Source: Jiangella gansuensis DSM 44835 (GTDB lineage: Bacteria > Actinomycetota > Actinomycetes > Jiangellales > Jiangellaceae). Taken from it: a stretch of DNA of 64,000 nt. The position numbers were made by a program, and so were the translations under genes. The notes beneath the pieces are model-generated. The model was not told the DNA's origin and ran no database searches. It saw only the letters and a program-made list of their open reading frames with translations. The stretch covers positions 5,521,781-5,585,780 of the forward strand of contig NZ_KI911782.1 of NCBI RefSeq assembly GCF_000515395.1, given 5' to 3'. Numbering within the stretch: position 1 is the first letter of the stretch; each line of letters starts with the position of its first letter. Positions 17,181 through 26,031 of the stretch are shown piece after piece.

Positions 17181-18149
17181 GTGACCGACATCCGTGACCT
17201 GATCATCATCGGTTCCGGTCCGGCCGGCTACACCGCGGCCGTGTATGCCGCCCGTGCGCGGCTGCGGCCGCTGCTCCTCGAGGGTGAAGTCAGTTGGGGC
17301 GGCGCCCTCATGAACACCACCGAGGTGGAGAACTACCCCGGCTTCCGCGACGGCATCATGGGCCCCGCGCTCATGGACGAGATGCGCGCCCAGGCCGAGC
17401 GGTTCGGCGCCGAGATCGTCACGCGTGACGCTGTCCAGGCGGACCTCACCGGAGACGTCAAGGTCGTGACGGACAGCGAGGGCACCGTGTACCGCTCCCG
17501 CGCGGTCATCGTCGCCACCGGGTCCCGCTACCGCGAGATCGGCCTGGAGAACGAGAAGCGGCTGTCCGGCCATGGTGTCTCGTGGTGTGCCACCTGCGAC
17601 GGCTTCTTCTTCCGCGACCAGGACATCGCGGTCGTGGGCGGCGGCGACTCCGCGATGGAGGAGGCCACCTTCCTGACCCGCTTCGCGCGCAAGGTCTATC
17701 TCATCCACCGCCGCGACACCCTGCGAGCCTCCAAGGTCATGCAGGAGCGGGCGTTCGCCAACGAGAAGATCGAGTTCGTCTGGAACACCGAGGTGACCGA
17801 CGTGCTGGGCGAGGACAAGGTGTCGGGGCTGAAGCTACGCGACACCGTCAGCGGCGACGAGCGCACCCTCGACGTCACCGGCCTGTTCGTCGCCATCGGC
17901 CACGACCCGCGGTCGGAGCTGTTCAAGGGCCAGCTGCGGCTCGACGACCAGGGCTACGTCCTGGTCGACACACCGTCCACCCGAACGGGCGTCGTGGGTG
18001 TCTTCGCCGCCGGCGACGTCGTCGACCACACCTACCGCCAGGCCATCACGGCGGCCGGCACCGGCTGCCAGGCAGCGCTGGACGCCGAACGGTACCTCGC
18101 CGACCTCGACGTCGCCCGCGAGGTCAAGCCGGAGCTCGTCGTCTCCTGA
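17181..18149 (+). CDS. trxB: Thioredoxin-disulfide reductase
   Basis: 322-residue flavoenzyme that passes electrons from NADPH to thioredoxin. Motifs in order: FAD-binding [19 protein letters not shown] (residues 8-26), redox-active CATC in [11 protein letters not shown] (about 135-138), NADPH-binding [15 protein letters not shown], and the second FAD motif [23 protein letters not shown] 17181 begins at the conserved [11 protein letters not shown] and follows AGGGAAGG; an open frame extends upstream but across the promoter. The neighbour downstream is its substrate thioredoxin, 56 bases away. A SigR-type promoter upstream predicts induction by disulfide stress. Confidence 0.97.
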   Translation: MTDIRDLIIIGSGPAGYTAAVYAARARLRPLLLEGEVSWGGALMNTTEVENYPGFRDGIMGPALMDEMRAQAERFGAEIVTRDAVQADLTGDVKVVTDSEGTVYRSRAVIVATGSRYREIGLENEKRLSGHGVSWCATCDGFFFRDQDIAVVGGGDSAMEEATFLTRFARKVYLIHRRDTLRASKVMQERAFANEKIEFVWNTEVTDVLGEDKVSGLKLRDTVSGDERTLDVTGLFVAIGHDPRSELFKGQLRLDDQGYVLVDTPSTRTGVVGVFAAGDVVDHTYRQAITAAGTGCQAALDAERYLADLDVAREVKPELVVS

Positions 18150-18205
18150 GGGAACCCCGAGACCGTCACCCCACCGAGAAAACGCCCACCGACAAGGAGT
18201 TTCAC

Positions 18206-18529
18206 ATGGGCAACATCCAGCACGTCACCAGCGCCGACTTCGACGAGAAGGTGCTGCAGAGCGACAAGCCGGTCCTGGTCGACTTCTGGGCGGAGTGGTG
18301 CGGGCCGTGCCGCATGATCGCGCCGGTGCTCGAGGAGATCGCCAACTCGCAGGACAAGCTCGAGATCGTCAAGCTCAACGTCGACGAGAACCCCGACATC
18401 GCCGCCAGCTACCGGGTCACCTCGATCCCGGCACTAAACGTGTACTCCGGCGGCCAGGTGGTCAAGCAGATCGTCGGCGCCAAGCCCAAGGCGGCTCTGC
18501 TCAACGACCTCGCCGACTACGTCGGCTGA
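18206..18529 (+). CDS. trxA: Thioredoxin
   Basis: 107-residue cytoplasmic disulfide reductant with the canonical active site WAEWCGPCRM (Cys33-Cys36 region), buried Asp (VLVDFW) and cis-Pro loop (VTSIPALNVY). The ATG at 18206 is preceded by ACAAGGAG with good spacing. It is co-transcribed with trxB and followed by a strong terminator. In mycobacteria the next gene would be cwlM; here 36 kb of other genes intervene before cwlM at 54575. Confidence 0.97.
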   Translation: MGNIQHVTSADFDEKVLQSDKPVLVDFWAEWCGPCRMIAPVLEEIANSQDKLEIVKLNVDENPDIAASYRVTSIPALNVYSGGQVVKQIVGAKPKAALLNDLADYVG

Positions 18530-18570
18530 CCTGACGTACCCGCCGCCGAGCGCGGCCGGCACGACCCACC

Positions 18571-18607
18571 GGCGCCCGTCCGGGACTCCCCGTCCCGGGC
18601 GGGCGCC
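18571..18607 (+). terminator. Hairpin terminator after trxA
   Basis: GGCGCCCGTCCGGG (18571-18584) pairs with CCCGGGCGGGCGCC (18594-18607) around a nine-base loop, with a single G-T pair. No T tract follows, as is common in high-GC actinobacteria. Confidence 0.75.
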
Positions 18608-18941
18608 GTCGCGTGCCGGTGCCCGTGGGCGCCGGTGCCGGGGTCGGCCGTCCGGCGGTCCGTGCCCGGCCGACCGGCGGCTCCGCTCAGCCATCCGGCG
18701 GAGAAACTAATCGGACAAACCCGCATATTAGCGCCAAAAAGTTGTTGTCCCGCGTATCAGTTTGCACCGGACCTCTTGCCTGCGGGCAGCCTTCGGTCAT
18801 TGAATGGCATATCCACTCAAAGGATCCGCTCCGTTTGCCGACGGCCACGATCTCCCGGATCATCTCGTCACGGAAGTCCTTGCTGGGACACCTACCGTGT
18901 CAGTGACTGGGGCTCCTGGGCGCCATGGCGAAGAGGTGTAC
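18608..18941. other. Gene-free left boundary of the accessory region with lowered GC
   Basis: No credible gene. From about 18690 to 18830 the base composition is clearly less GC-rich than either flank (for example cgcatattagcgccaaaaag), unlike the rest of the window. This is where the conserved sigM-trxA block stops and accessory genes begin. No tRNA, integrase gene or obvious att repeat was seen. GAAGAGG at 18929-18935 is the ribosome-binding site of the next gene. Confidence 0.5.
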
Positions 18942-19430
18942 ATGGAATACAGAGATGATTTCTTGAACGCCGAGAACGCCGCCGTCGAGGCATACACCTC
19001 GATGGCGGTGCGGCAGACGAAGCTGTTGCTGCTCGGCATCGGCACCATGATCGCGTCGATCGTGGCGATCGTCCTCGCGGCGGTGGCGACGCTGCTGGAC
19101 CTCGGTGGCATCGCGCCGTTGCACGACGCCTTCGTCCCGGTGGCGGTCATCGGCCTGGGTTGCGGCGGTGTCGACTTCATCGCCCGCCGCCGCGACAACG
19201 ATCACGTGGCGGGCTGGGCCACGGTGATCGGCCAAGGGGCGTTGACGGCTGCTGGGACGATCGGGCTTCTGGGGTGGTTCTCTGGCGACCTCTGGGTGTT
19301 CGGTGTCGGACTACTCGCGGGCATCGTAACCAGTTCGATCTTGGTCAAGTACCCGGAATGGGAAACTGAGGCAGAAATGCTGGAGCGTTTTGTCCGAGTT
19401 CCCGACGACGGCGACGACGAATACCGCTGA
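18942..19430 (+). CDS. Membrane protein of unknown function
   Basis: 162 residues with an acidic N terminus (MEYRDDFLNAENAAVEAYTS) and four predicted TM segments: LLLLGIGTMIASIVAIVLAA, FVPVAVIGLGCGGVDFIAR, ATVIGQGALTAAGTIGLLGW and LWVFGVGLLAGIVTSSILV. The tail is acidic and ends DDGDDEYR. No family was recognised. ATG 18942 is chosen because GAAGAGG lies at the right distance and the sequence before it is not protein-like. It heads the same-strand run leading to the FtsK-like ATPase, but a 194-base gap separates them, so operon membership is uncertain. Confidence 0.7.
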   Translation: MEYRDDFLNAENAAVEAYTSMAVRQTKLLLLGIGTMIASIVAIVLAAVATLLDLGGIAPLHDAFVPVAVIGLGCGGVDFIARRRDNDHVAGWATVIGQGALTAAGTIGLLGWFSGDLWVFGVGLLAGIVTSSILVKYPEWETEAEMLERFVRVPDDGDDEYR

Positions 19431-19513
19431 CCGAGTTCACATCCACGGACATTCCGGACCATTCTCGAACGCTCGACCATCAGGTGTGCCCGCGCGCCCA
19501 TGCGTGCGCCGGC

Positions 19514-19527
19514 CCGGGGCGCCCCGG
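19514..19527. repeat. Perfect 14-bp GC palindrome upstream of the FtsK-like gene
   Basis: CCGGGGCGCCCCGG reads the same on both strands. It lies about 100 bases before the FtsK-like start and could be an operator or part of a small hairpin; nothing in the sequence decides between these. Confidence 0.4.
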
Positions 19528-19624
19528 AACCTCACCGCCACGACCTCGCGCCCGCCGGTCACAGAGTGCCCACTCTGCGCACTTTCGTAGGAGACAGGCA
19601 CCTGGACCGGGAGGAAGAGCAGGC

Positions 19625-22417
19625 ATGCGCGTTTCCGCCCTCCGCACCGGGCTCTTCCGTGGCCCGGCCGTGGACGACGACGGCCCGGCCCGGCTCGTCC
19701 ACGCCGTCGAAGCCGCCGACCACGCCGCCCGGCACCTGCGCACGCTGGCCGCGTCGGCCGCCGAGCGTGAGCGTCGCCAGCTGGCCGAGGACCAACACGA
19801 GCTCGCCACGGCGGCCCGCCGCCGTCAGGCTCGTTCCACAGCCTCCCTGTTCGCCTCCGCCGACCGGGTCCGGCTCGACATCGCCGAACTGCTCGAGCGC
19901 GGTCCCGGCTATGCCCACGCCGGCTGGGACTCACCGGTCTGGGCGGAGGCCTACGACGAACCCGTCGACGTCACCCAGGTGGTCCGGGTGGCCACGCTCG
20001 GGCTGGCCTCCCCCAGCAGCATCGTGGAACTGCCGTTCGTGCTGCCCGCACTCGGCGGCAACGTCGTCATCACGCACGCCCCAGGCGGCGCCGCGCCGGC
20101 TCACAACCTCGCCCAGGCGTTCGTCACCCGGGCGCTGGCCGCCGCCCTTCCGGGCTCGCTGCGCGTGCACCTGCTCGACCCCGGGGGCCTCGGCCAGAAC
20201 CTCGGCATCCTGAGCCGGCTCCCCGACCCCCTGGTGGCCGGCGGCATCCGGGCCACCCACGAAGAGATCGCCGCGGAGCTGCGCGCGCTGCGCGAACACG
20301 TCCACCGGCTCAACAGCCAGGTTCTCCTCGGCGACGACGACTCCCTGGTCGCCCGCTGGCACGCGGGGGCGGCCGGCGGCATCCCATGCGCGCTGGTCCT
20401 GGCCGCCGGGCTCGGGCCCAACCTCGTCGCCGACGACGCCCAGCAGCTCTGGTCACTGGCTCGCACCGGCAACCGCTGCGGCGTCGCCGTCATCGCTGTC
20501 ATCGACGCCGGCCGCGACCTGCCCAGCGGCGTCGTCCTGGCCGATCTGCTCGAGAACGCCGAGCACATCCACGTCGACCACGAGGGCGGCGCCACCTGGG
20601 AGTCGTCGCCGCCGGTCCTGCACCACAACGCCCGCATCCGCTGCCCCAACCCGCCCGGCGCGGCCCAGCACCGGTTTCTCACCACGGTGCTCGCACCGGC
20701 CGTCCGCCGCGGCGTGAACCGGCCCGTCGTGCTGACCGACCTGCTGGCCGGCCAGGCCACCGGCACCGGCAGCACACTGACCACGATCGGTGCCACCGTC
20801 GGCCAGAGCGCCAACGGCTCCTCCGTCGAGCTGCGGGTCGGCGACGCCGAGGACGTCGCCATCGGCGGCATCGTCGTCGGACCGTCCGGTTCCGGCAAGA
20901 CCACCCTGCTCCACGCGTTCATCCACGCGCTGGTGCGCCGCTACCCGCCCGAGGAGCTCGAGCTCTACCTGCTCGACATGAAGGCGGGCGTCGAGTTCGC
21001 CGAGTACGCACCGCGGCCCGGCCGTCCGGCGCTGCCACACGTGCGCGCCGTCGGCATCGAGGCCGACGCCACCTTCGCGCTGGGTGTGCTGCGTCATCTG
21101 CTCACCGTCGACGCCCGGCGCAAGCGCCTGTTCAAGGAGGCGTCGATCCGCACCGGCCACGAGATCAAGAACATCGCCCAGTACCGCGAGGTCACCGGCG
21201 AAGTCCTCCCTCGGGTCCTGTTCGTCGCCGACGAGTTCCAGCTCATGCTCACCGGGCCCACCGAGGACGCCGCCTGGGACGCCCTCGACGTCCTGGTCAA
21301 ACAGGGCCGCAGTCAGGGCATCCACGTCCTGCTGGCCACCCAGAGCCTGAACTCCGTAGGGACCGGGCGCGGCTCGCAGAAGGCATCCGTCTTCGACCAG
21401 CTCGAGTTGCGGGTCGGCCTGCGGTGCAAGCCCGACGAGCTGAGCCTGCTGTTCGACCGCACCGTCCGCGACCGCCTCGACACCGGCCGGCGCGGCTCCG
21501 GCGTGCTCAACGAGGCCCGCGGCGACAAGGACGCCGACCAGCTGTTCCAGGCCGGCCTGCTCGACGCCGACGACCGTCACCGCATCCGCAACGAGGTCCT
21601 CGTCCGCGACGGCAGCAACCCGCGCATCCGCGTCAGCCGCGGCACCGGCGCGGTCGACGTCGCGGACGTCGCGGGCGCGCTGGCGGCCACCGCCGAGCCG
21701 ACCATCCACCTCGGTGCGCCGGTCGGGGTGGAACCACCTCTGGTCGGTGTCCCGGCTCGACCGGGCGACGGCCGGGGCCTGCTGCTGGCCGGCCGGGACG
21801 AGCTGCGCGCCGTCGGCGCCATCAGTGCCATGCTCGCCGCCCTGGCGCTACAACCCAGCTGCGACCACGCCGGCTTCGTCGTCGTCGACCTCCTACCGCA
21901 GGGCATCCCCGGCCGCCGGCCGCTCGACCAGCTCACCGCGTGGCTCGGCCCTCGGGTGGTCACGGTGGGCGAGGACGAGCTCGAGCAGCTGCCCGAGCTG
22001 GCCACCCGGGCGACCGGGCCCACGTTCGTCGCACTGCTCGGCCTGCAGTACTCCACCGCCGAGGCGCCCTACTACGGCGACGACCCGCATCCGTTCAACT
22101 GGCTGTGCGGCACCGCGCCGTCTCAGTCCGTGTTCCCGCTCATCTGGCTCGACACTCCGGAGCGGCACCGCAAGCTCGGTCCGCACGGCGAGCGGCTGCA
22201 GTTGCGCGCCGACGCCGGAGCCGACCTCATCGACACCGCCGCGTTCATCGGGCAGCGTCCACCGTTCGCCGCCGCACGCGGGCGGTTCTGGTTCCACGAC
22301 CTCGCCGGCACGGGTGAGCCGGTGCTGATCGATCCGCTGCAGCTGGGCGAGCGGCTCCCGGATGCCCGGCCGGTGTCGCCGACGGCCGTGGCCGGTACGC
22401 GCGAGGCACTTCGATGA
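19625..22417 (+). CDS. FtsK/SpoIIIE-type ATPase with three ATPase-like domains (EccC-like layout, no TM)
   Basis: 930 residues. Residues 25-90 are a charged coiled coil. About 110-370 is a first RecA-like domain with no Walker A (THAPGGAAPAHNLAQAF at the site). About 385-640 is a canonical FtsK domain: Walker A GPSGSGKTT (419-427), Walker B VLFVADEFQ (Asp536-Glu537), then KQGRSQGIHVLLATQSL, an FtsK-type sensor. About 690-900 is a third domain with a degenerate P-loop (LLLAGRDELRAVG). One active and two degenerate modules recall EccC of type VII secretion, but there is no N-terminal membrane anchor. It would have to act with the coupled membrane protein at 22414. ATG 19625 follows GGGAGGAAG. 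Substrate (DNA or protein) is unknown. Confidence 0.85.
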   Translation: MRVSALRTGLFRGPAVDDDGPARLVHAVEAADHAARHLRTLAASAAERERRQLAEDQHELATAARRRQARSTASLFASADRVRLDIAELLERGPGYAHAGWDSPVWAEAYDEPVDVTQVVRVATLGLASPSSIVELPFVLPALGGNVVITHAPGGAAPAHNLAQAFVTRALAAALPGSLRVHLLDPGGLGQNLGILSRLPDPLVAGGIRATHEEIAAELRALREHVHRLNSQVLLGDDDSLVARWHAGAAGGIPCALVLAAGLGPNLVADDAQQLWSLARTGNRCGVAVIAVIDAGRDLPSGVVLADLLENAEHIHVDHEGGATWESSPPVLHHNARIRCPNPPGAAQHRFLTTVLAPAVRRGVNRPVVLTDLLAGQATGTGSTLTTIGATVGQSANGSSVELRVGDAEDVAIGGIVVGPSGSGKTTLLHAFIHALVRRYPPEELELYLLDMKAGVEFAEYAPRPGRPALPHVRAVGIEADATFALGVLRHLLTVDARRKRLFKEASIRTGHEIKNIAQYREVTGEVLPRVLFVADEFQLMLTGPTEDAAWDALDVLVKQGRSQGIHVLLATQSLNSVGTGRGSQKASVFDQLELRVGLRCKPDELSLLFDRTVRDRLDTGRRGSGVLNEARGDKDADQLFQAGLLDADDRHRIRNEVLVRDGSNPRIRVSRGTGAVDVADVAGALAATAEPTIHLGAPVGVEPPLVGVPARPGDGRGLLLAGRDELRAVGAISAMLAALALQPSCDHAGFVVVDLLPQGIPGRRPLDQLTAWLGPRVVTVGEDELEQLPELATRATGPTFVALLGLQYSTAEAPYYGDDPHPFNWLCGTAPSQSVFPLIWLDTPERHRKLGPHGERLQLRADAGADLIDTAAFIGQRPPFAAARGRFWFHDLAGTGEPVLIDPLQLGERLPDARPVSPTAVAGTREALR

Positions 22418-23163
22418 CCACCGACCTCGACCCCACCACCGCCGACGGCTCCGGCCAACGGCACCAACCGTCCCGCGGTCCGGCCATGCGCGCCTACTGC
22501 GCCACGCTGTCGCGCTTCACGTCCGCTGTGCAGAGCACCGAGCAGCTCCTGCGCAACGACGAAGCCGGCACCCGCGAAGACACCGAACGGCTCGAAGTCA
22601 CCACCGCCGGCCGGCTGCGCCGCATCGAGCGGGCCGGCGCCGCCGCGGAGGCCGGGCTCGAACACACGGCGGCTGTCCGCGCCGTCCACGGTCTGCCTCC
22701 GCCCGAGGAGCCGTCCGGCAGCTCTCCCGGCGGTCGCGACCTGGCGCGCCGGACCGGCGGATCCGATGTCGGCATGGCGCTGACCTCACTCGGCCGCCGC
22801 CGCGACGAACTGCGAGCGGCCGAGTCCGAGTTCATTCAGTGGTTCGACGGACACGACGAGCAGTCGCGGCGGGTGGTTCTTGTCGCCACCGGTGCGGTGG
22901 GTGTGGTCGCGGCCCTGGCGATGGCCGTCCTCGGCACCAGGATGTCCGGTTCGGCGTCACTCGCCCTACTGGCCGTCTGCACGGTGGCAGTCGTGGCGAC
23001 GGCGTTGACGACGGCGGCGGCGCGGCGCCTGGGCCGGGTGTGTACCGGACCGGGGCTGTCGCGCCGGCCGGACCCGATCGCGATGGCCCGATACGGCGGT
23101 GTGGTCGCCGCGGCCGCGGCGGTGGGACTGGCCGCGGTGAACATCGCCGCCGGCTCGCTCTGA
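22414..23163 (+). CDS. Membrane protein coupled to the FtsK-like ATPase
   Basis: 249 residues. The first 140 are soluble and helical, rich in Glu/Arg, with coiled-coil character. Three hydrophobic segments follow: VVLVATGAVGVVAALAMAVL (about 150-168), LALLAVCTVAVVATALTTAA (about 178-198) and VVAAAAAVGLAAVNIAAGSL at the very C terminus. No database family was recognised. Its ATG overlaps the stop of the ATPase gene (ATGA), so the two are made in step. A likely role is to tether the soluble ATPase at the membrane through the coiled-coil half; this is inference from context. Confidence 0.72.
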   Translation: MTTDLDPTTADGSGQRHQPSRGPAMRAYCATLSRFTSAVQSTEQLLRNDEAGTREDTERLEVTTAGRLRRIERAGAAAEAGLEHTAAVRAVHGLPPPEEPSGSSPGGRDLARRTGGSDVGMALTSLGRRRDELRAAESEFIQWFDGHDEQSRRVVLVATGAVGVVAALAMAVLGTRMSGSASLALLAVCTVAVVATALTTAAARRLGRVCTGPGLSRRPDPIAMARYGGVVAAAAAVGLAAVNIAAGSL

Positions 23164-23265
23164 TCCGTTCCCCTCCACCCGTCACAATCGGCACCCCACA
23201 CGCACCTACAGGGGCAAGCGGCCCGCCGACGGCGCGGCCACGGACGCGGAGAAAGGCGGCCCAGC

Positions 23266-23871
23266 ATGCCGGGCATCAAGGAATCGGGTGAGAACCTCAT
23301 CGAGGTGTCCACCAGTCTCACCCGCGGCGGCGAGGACACCTCGCGTGGTCTCACCGACCTCGAACAGAAGGCGCTCGCTGCGGTCGAGGCGCTCGACGAG
23401 CTGCGTGGTCCGGCCGAGGAGGCCCGGGCGGCCACCGAACGGCTGCGCGCCAAGGCTGAGGCGGCGCGCGCGAGGTTCGCCGAGCTCGAGCGAGCCGCCG
23501 CGGCCACCGAGGACGGCGCCAGGGTGCTCGACCGCGCCTGCGACCAACTGCAGCGCGGCGACGCCGACCTCGCGGCCGCGTTCGAGCCACAGGTCCGGCC
23601 CATCGCCGCCCAGGTCACCCAACTCACCGAGAGCCTGCGCACCAGCGCCGGGGCGCTCGAACGGGCGGTCGACGGCGTCGCCGCCGGCGCTCAGCAGGTC
23701 GGTGGCAGCACCCAGCAGATCCTCACCAGTGGTGAGCAGATCCGCAAGGGGGCGAACGACGTCGCCGGCACGCTCGGACAGGCCAAGAAGCGGCTCGGCC
23801 AGGTCATTCCCACCGCTGCCCGGGCCGTGCGCGACCGCGGTCAGGAAGCCGTGCACGTCGTGCGCCGGTGA
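23266..23871 (+). CDS. Soluble coiled-coil protein of the FtsK-like module
   Basis: 201 residues, almost wholly helical and without TM or signal. Heptad-like Ala/Leu/Glu/Arg runs cover about 25-90 (ARAATERLRAKAEAARARFA), and a second helical stretch from about 110 to 175 (QVTQLTESLRTSAGALERAV, then QQVGGSTQQILTSGEQI) resembles the long antiparallel coil of chemoreceptor-like or WXG-type helical proteins without matching either. It ends in a basic tail. ATG 23266 follows GGAGAAAGG. It lies 102 bases after the membrane-protein gene and 4 bases before the next coiled-coil gene. Confidence 0.7.
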   Translation: MPGIKESGENLIEVSTSLTRGGEDTSRGLTDLEQKALAAVEALDELRGPAEEARAATERLRAKAEAARARFAELERAAAATEDGARVLDRACDQLQRGDADLAAAFEPQVRPIAAQVTQLTESLRTSAGALERAVDGVAAGAQQVGGSTQQILTSGEQIRKGANDVAGTLGQAKKRLGQVIPTAARAVRDRGQEAVHVVRR

Positions 23872-23875
23872 CGCC

Positions 23876-24304
23876 GTGTCCATCGCACGCAAGCATGAGC
23901 TGGATGACCGCATCCACGTGCTGAAGACCACGCTGCGCGCGTTGGAGGAAGCGCTCGGCCGGGCGGAGAAGGGCGCGCAGGAAAGCCAGGCAGGAGTGCT
24001 GGCGTTGCAGCGGCGGATCGTCCGGAAGGCACACGACGCGGTGCCACGTGCTGACGACAAACCCATCCCGGCCCGCATCGAGGCGGGCGTCACCTCCGCG
24101 TGCACGGCGGCGGTCAAGGCCCTGCTCCAGCGATGGGGGGAGATCAAGAAGCTCATCATGCGAGCCATCAACCAGGTGCGCGCCGAGCTGGATGCCGTCA
24201 CCAAGAAGCGAGCCCGCCTCGACCATGCCGAAGAGCTCCACGATCGCGGCCGCGACGGTCACCGCGGCTCCACCGGCATGACGGGCTTCGGCCCGAGCGG
24301 CTGA
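23876..24304 (+). CDS. Second small coiled-coil protein of the FtsK-like module
   Basis: 142 residues. Residues 8-50 (DDRIHVLKTTLRALEEALGR, then AEKGAQESQAGVLALQRRI) and 80-120 (LLQRWGEIKKLIMRAINQ, VRAELDAVTKKRARLDHAEE) are strongly heptad-patterned, giving a likely helical hairpin; the C terminus is Gly/His-rich. No family was recognised. I take GTG 23876, four bases after the preceding stop; the frame upstream of it is antisense-like composition. Its size, a paired helical hairpin, and its position beside a second helical protein are reminiscent of paired small substrates or adaptors, but it lacks a WXG motif. Confidence 0.6.
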   Translation: MSIARKHELDDRIHVLKTTLRALEEALGRAEKGAQESQAGVLALQRRIVRKAHDAVPRADDKPIPARIEAGVTSACTAAVKALLQRWGEIKKLIMRAINQVRAELDAVTKKRARLDHAEELHDRGRDGHRGSTGMTGFGPSG

Positions 24305-24378
24305 CCCCGCGAGCCGCCGGCACGTGGCCGCGCCCGCTTCGGCACCGGCGTGAAAAGGCATGGTCAGGTGGCACTGCC

Positions 24379-25626
24379 ATGCCCTATACAGGGACGGTGA
24401 CGAATAGCCTGGAACTACGCACCGCGACCGACGACGACTACCCCGAACTCGAAACGCTCATCAGCCGAGCCTTCCTCGACGACCCGGACGACGACACCTC
24501 GGGCCACTTCCGGAAGGTCTTCGAGCCGGACCGGACCCAGGTGGTCGCCGACGACGGGGTGCTGGTCGGAACGGGCGGTGTGCTGACGCGCGACCTCACC
24601 GTCCCGGGCGCGGTCATCCCCGCGGCGCACGTCACCGGCGTCGCGGTGGCGTCGACGCACCGCCGGCGCGGTGTGCTGACGTCGGTCATGAACGCCATGC
24701 TCACCGAGTCGCGCCAGCGCGGCACCGAGCCGGTCGCCGTGTTGTGGGCCAGCGAGGGAGCCATCTACGGCCGGTTCGGGTACGGGCTGGCGTCGTGGCG
24801 GGTGTCGTACCAGATCCCGACCCGCGGCACGGCGCTGCCGGGCGACGTGCCCGACGGGGTACGGCTGCGGCACGCGGTGTCCGCCGAAGCGATCGCCGAT
24901 CTCCGGGCCGTCTACGACCGGGTGCTCGCGCAGCGGCCCGGACTGTCCAGCCGACCGGGACCGTGGTGGGACTACCTCACCGCCGACCCCAAGAGCTGGC
25001 GGCGCGGCATGACCGCCGAGCGGTCCGTCTTCTACGAGGACGACGGCGGTGTACGTGGTTACGCCCGCTACCGGACCAAGAGCGGCTGGAACAGCACCGG
25101 CCCGGACGGCGAGGTCTCGGTGACCGAGATCGTCGCCGAGACGCCCGAGGCATACGCGGGGTTGTGGCGCTTCCTGCTGTCCATCGACCTCGTTCGCACG
25201 GTCAGGTACGGCCAGGCCGCCGTCGACGACCCGCTGACGCACCTGGTCACGAATCCCGACGGGCTGGATGGGACGAAGGGCGGCGCGCTGTGGATCCGGG
25301 TGCTCGACGTGCCGGGCGCGTTGACCGCGCGCCGGTACGCGGCCCCCGTCGACCTGGTGCTCGACGTGTCGGACTCCACCTTCGGTGAGAACGCCGGCCG
25401 GTGGCGACTGGTCGGCGACTCCGCCGCGGCCAGCTGTGAACGCACCGACGCCGAGCCGGACCTCGCCCTGGACATCCGGCAGCTCGGGTCGCTCTATCTC
25501 GGTGGCGTCTCCGCGGGGACGCTGGCCGCGGGCGGCCTGATCACCGAGCTGACGTCCGGCGCCGTCGCCGCCGCGTCGGCCGCGTTCGGCTGGCACCGGG
25601 CGCCGTCCACGGTGGAGATCTTCTGA
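24379..25626 (+). CDS. Eis-like GNAT N-acetyltransferase
   Basis: 415 residues, the usual Eis length. An N-terminal GNAT domain carries the acetyl-CoA loop VAVASTHRRRGVLTSVMNAM (about 81-100) and the Eis signature EGAIYGRFGYGLAS, whose Tyr aligns with the catalytic Tyr of Eis. A second degenerate GNAT domain and a C-terminal SCP2-like domain (LDIRQLGSLYLGG) follow. The chain ends in VEIF: the free carboxylate of the last Phe is the general base in Eis, and it is conserved here. Family members acetylate aminoglycosides or other polyamines at several amines. ATG 24379 is used; GTG 24397 is a possible alternative. It is separated from the coiled-coil genes by 74 bases and may be independent. Confidence 0.88.
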   Translation: MPYTGTVTNSLELRTATDDDYPELETLISRAFLDDPDDDTSGHFRKVFEPDRTQVVADDGVLVGTGGVLTRDLTVPGAVIPAAHVTGVAVASTHRRRGVLTSVMNAMLTESRQRGTEPVAVLWASEGAIYGRFGYGLASWRVSYQIPTRGTALPGDVPDGVRLRHAVSAEAIADLRAVYDRVLAQRPGLSSRPGPWWDYLTADPKSWRRGMTAERSVFYEDDGGVRGYARYRTKSGWNSTGPDGEVSVTEIVAETPEAYAGLWRFLLSIDLVRTVRYGQAAVDDPLTHLVTNPDGLDGTKGGALWIRVLDVPGALTARRYAAPVDLVLDVSDSTFGENAGRWRLVGDSAAASCERTDAEPDLALDIRQLGSLYLGGVSAGTLAAGGLITELTSGAVAAASAAFGWHRAPSTVEIF

Positions 25627-25656
25627 TCTTCGGGCTCGGAGCCTGCGATCACCGGT

Positions 25657-25698
25657 AGCCGACGGGCCGGTCCTCAGAAGGCTGGACCGCCGTCGGCT
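25657..25698. terminator. Bidirectional terminator between convergent genes
   Basis: AGCCGACGG (25657-25665) pairs perfectly with CCGTCGGCT (25690-25698), and inside it GGTCC pairs with GGACC with a one-base bulge. It lies between the stop of the Eis-like gene (plus) and the stop of the small membrane-protein gene (minus), so it can serve both. Confidence 0.75.
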
Positions 25699-25718
25699 GT
25701 CGGCTGTCGTCGCTGCGG

Positions 25719-26021
25719 TCAGCCCCAGCCCTCGGTGTCGATCTTCTTGTTGCGTTGCCGTCGCGACAGCATCGACCCGACAGCGAGGATCAGCACGATC
25801 AGGCAGACCAACAGGACGACGTGCGCACCGCCGATGCCGGCGCCTTCCCAGCCGGGCACCGCCCACACGACGTCATCGGGCGATGCGATGAAGCCGCGAT
25901 CGATCATCCATTCCCGGCCCTCTTCCCATGCGCCGAACACCAGCGGCGCGGCGATCGGTAGCGCGAGTGGCGCGGCGAGGAACATCATGAACAGGTCGTT
26001 GTCGGAGACGGAGTCAGCCAC
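25719..26021 (-). CDS. Small two-TM membrane protein, last gene of the T4SS-like operon
   Basis: 100 residues with two hydrophobic segments (LFMMFLAAPLALPIAAPLVFGA near residues 9-30, and AHVVLLVCLIVLILAVGSML about 66-85) and a basic tail RRQRNKKID. No family was recognised. GTG 26021 is chosen because AGGGGG lies six bases upstream; the longer frame runs back into the preceding gene. It follows the FtsK-like gene after ten bases, so it is co-transcribed. The loop between the TMs holds a Trp-rich acidic stretch (VVWAVPGWEG). Confidence 0.65.
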   Translation of the reverse strand: MADSVSDNDLFMMFLAAPLALPIAAPLVFGAWEEGREWMIDRGFIASPDDVVWAVPGWEGAGIGGAHVVLLVCLIVLILAVGSMLSRRQRNKKIDTEGWG

Positions 26022-26031
26022 AGAACGCCCC

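Noticed and set aside
18613..18906. 97-codon open frame after trxA
   Set aside because: Begins within the terminator arm, has no ribosome-binding site and no protein-like composition.
20453..21709. Antisense open frame over the FtsK-like gene
   Set aside because: Sense strand holds intact Walker motifs; the antisense product is Gly/Val/Asp-rich noise.
23876..24304. WXG100-type secretion substrate
   Set aside because: Size and helical hairpin fit, but there is no WXG turn or YxxxD/E C-terminal signal.
24415..25866. Antisense open frame over the Eis-like gene
   Set aside because: The sense product has complete Eis signatures; the antisense frame also crosses the terminator hairpin.
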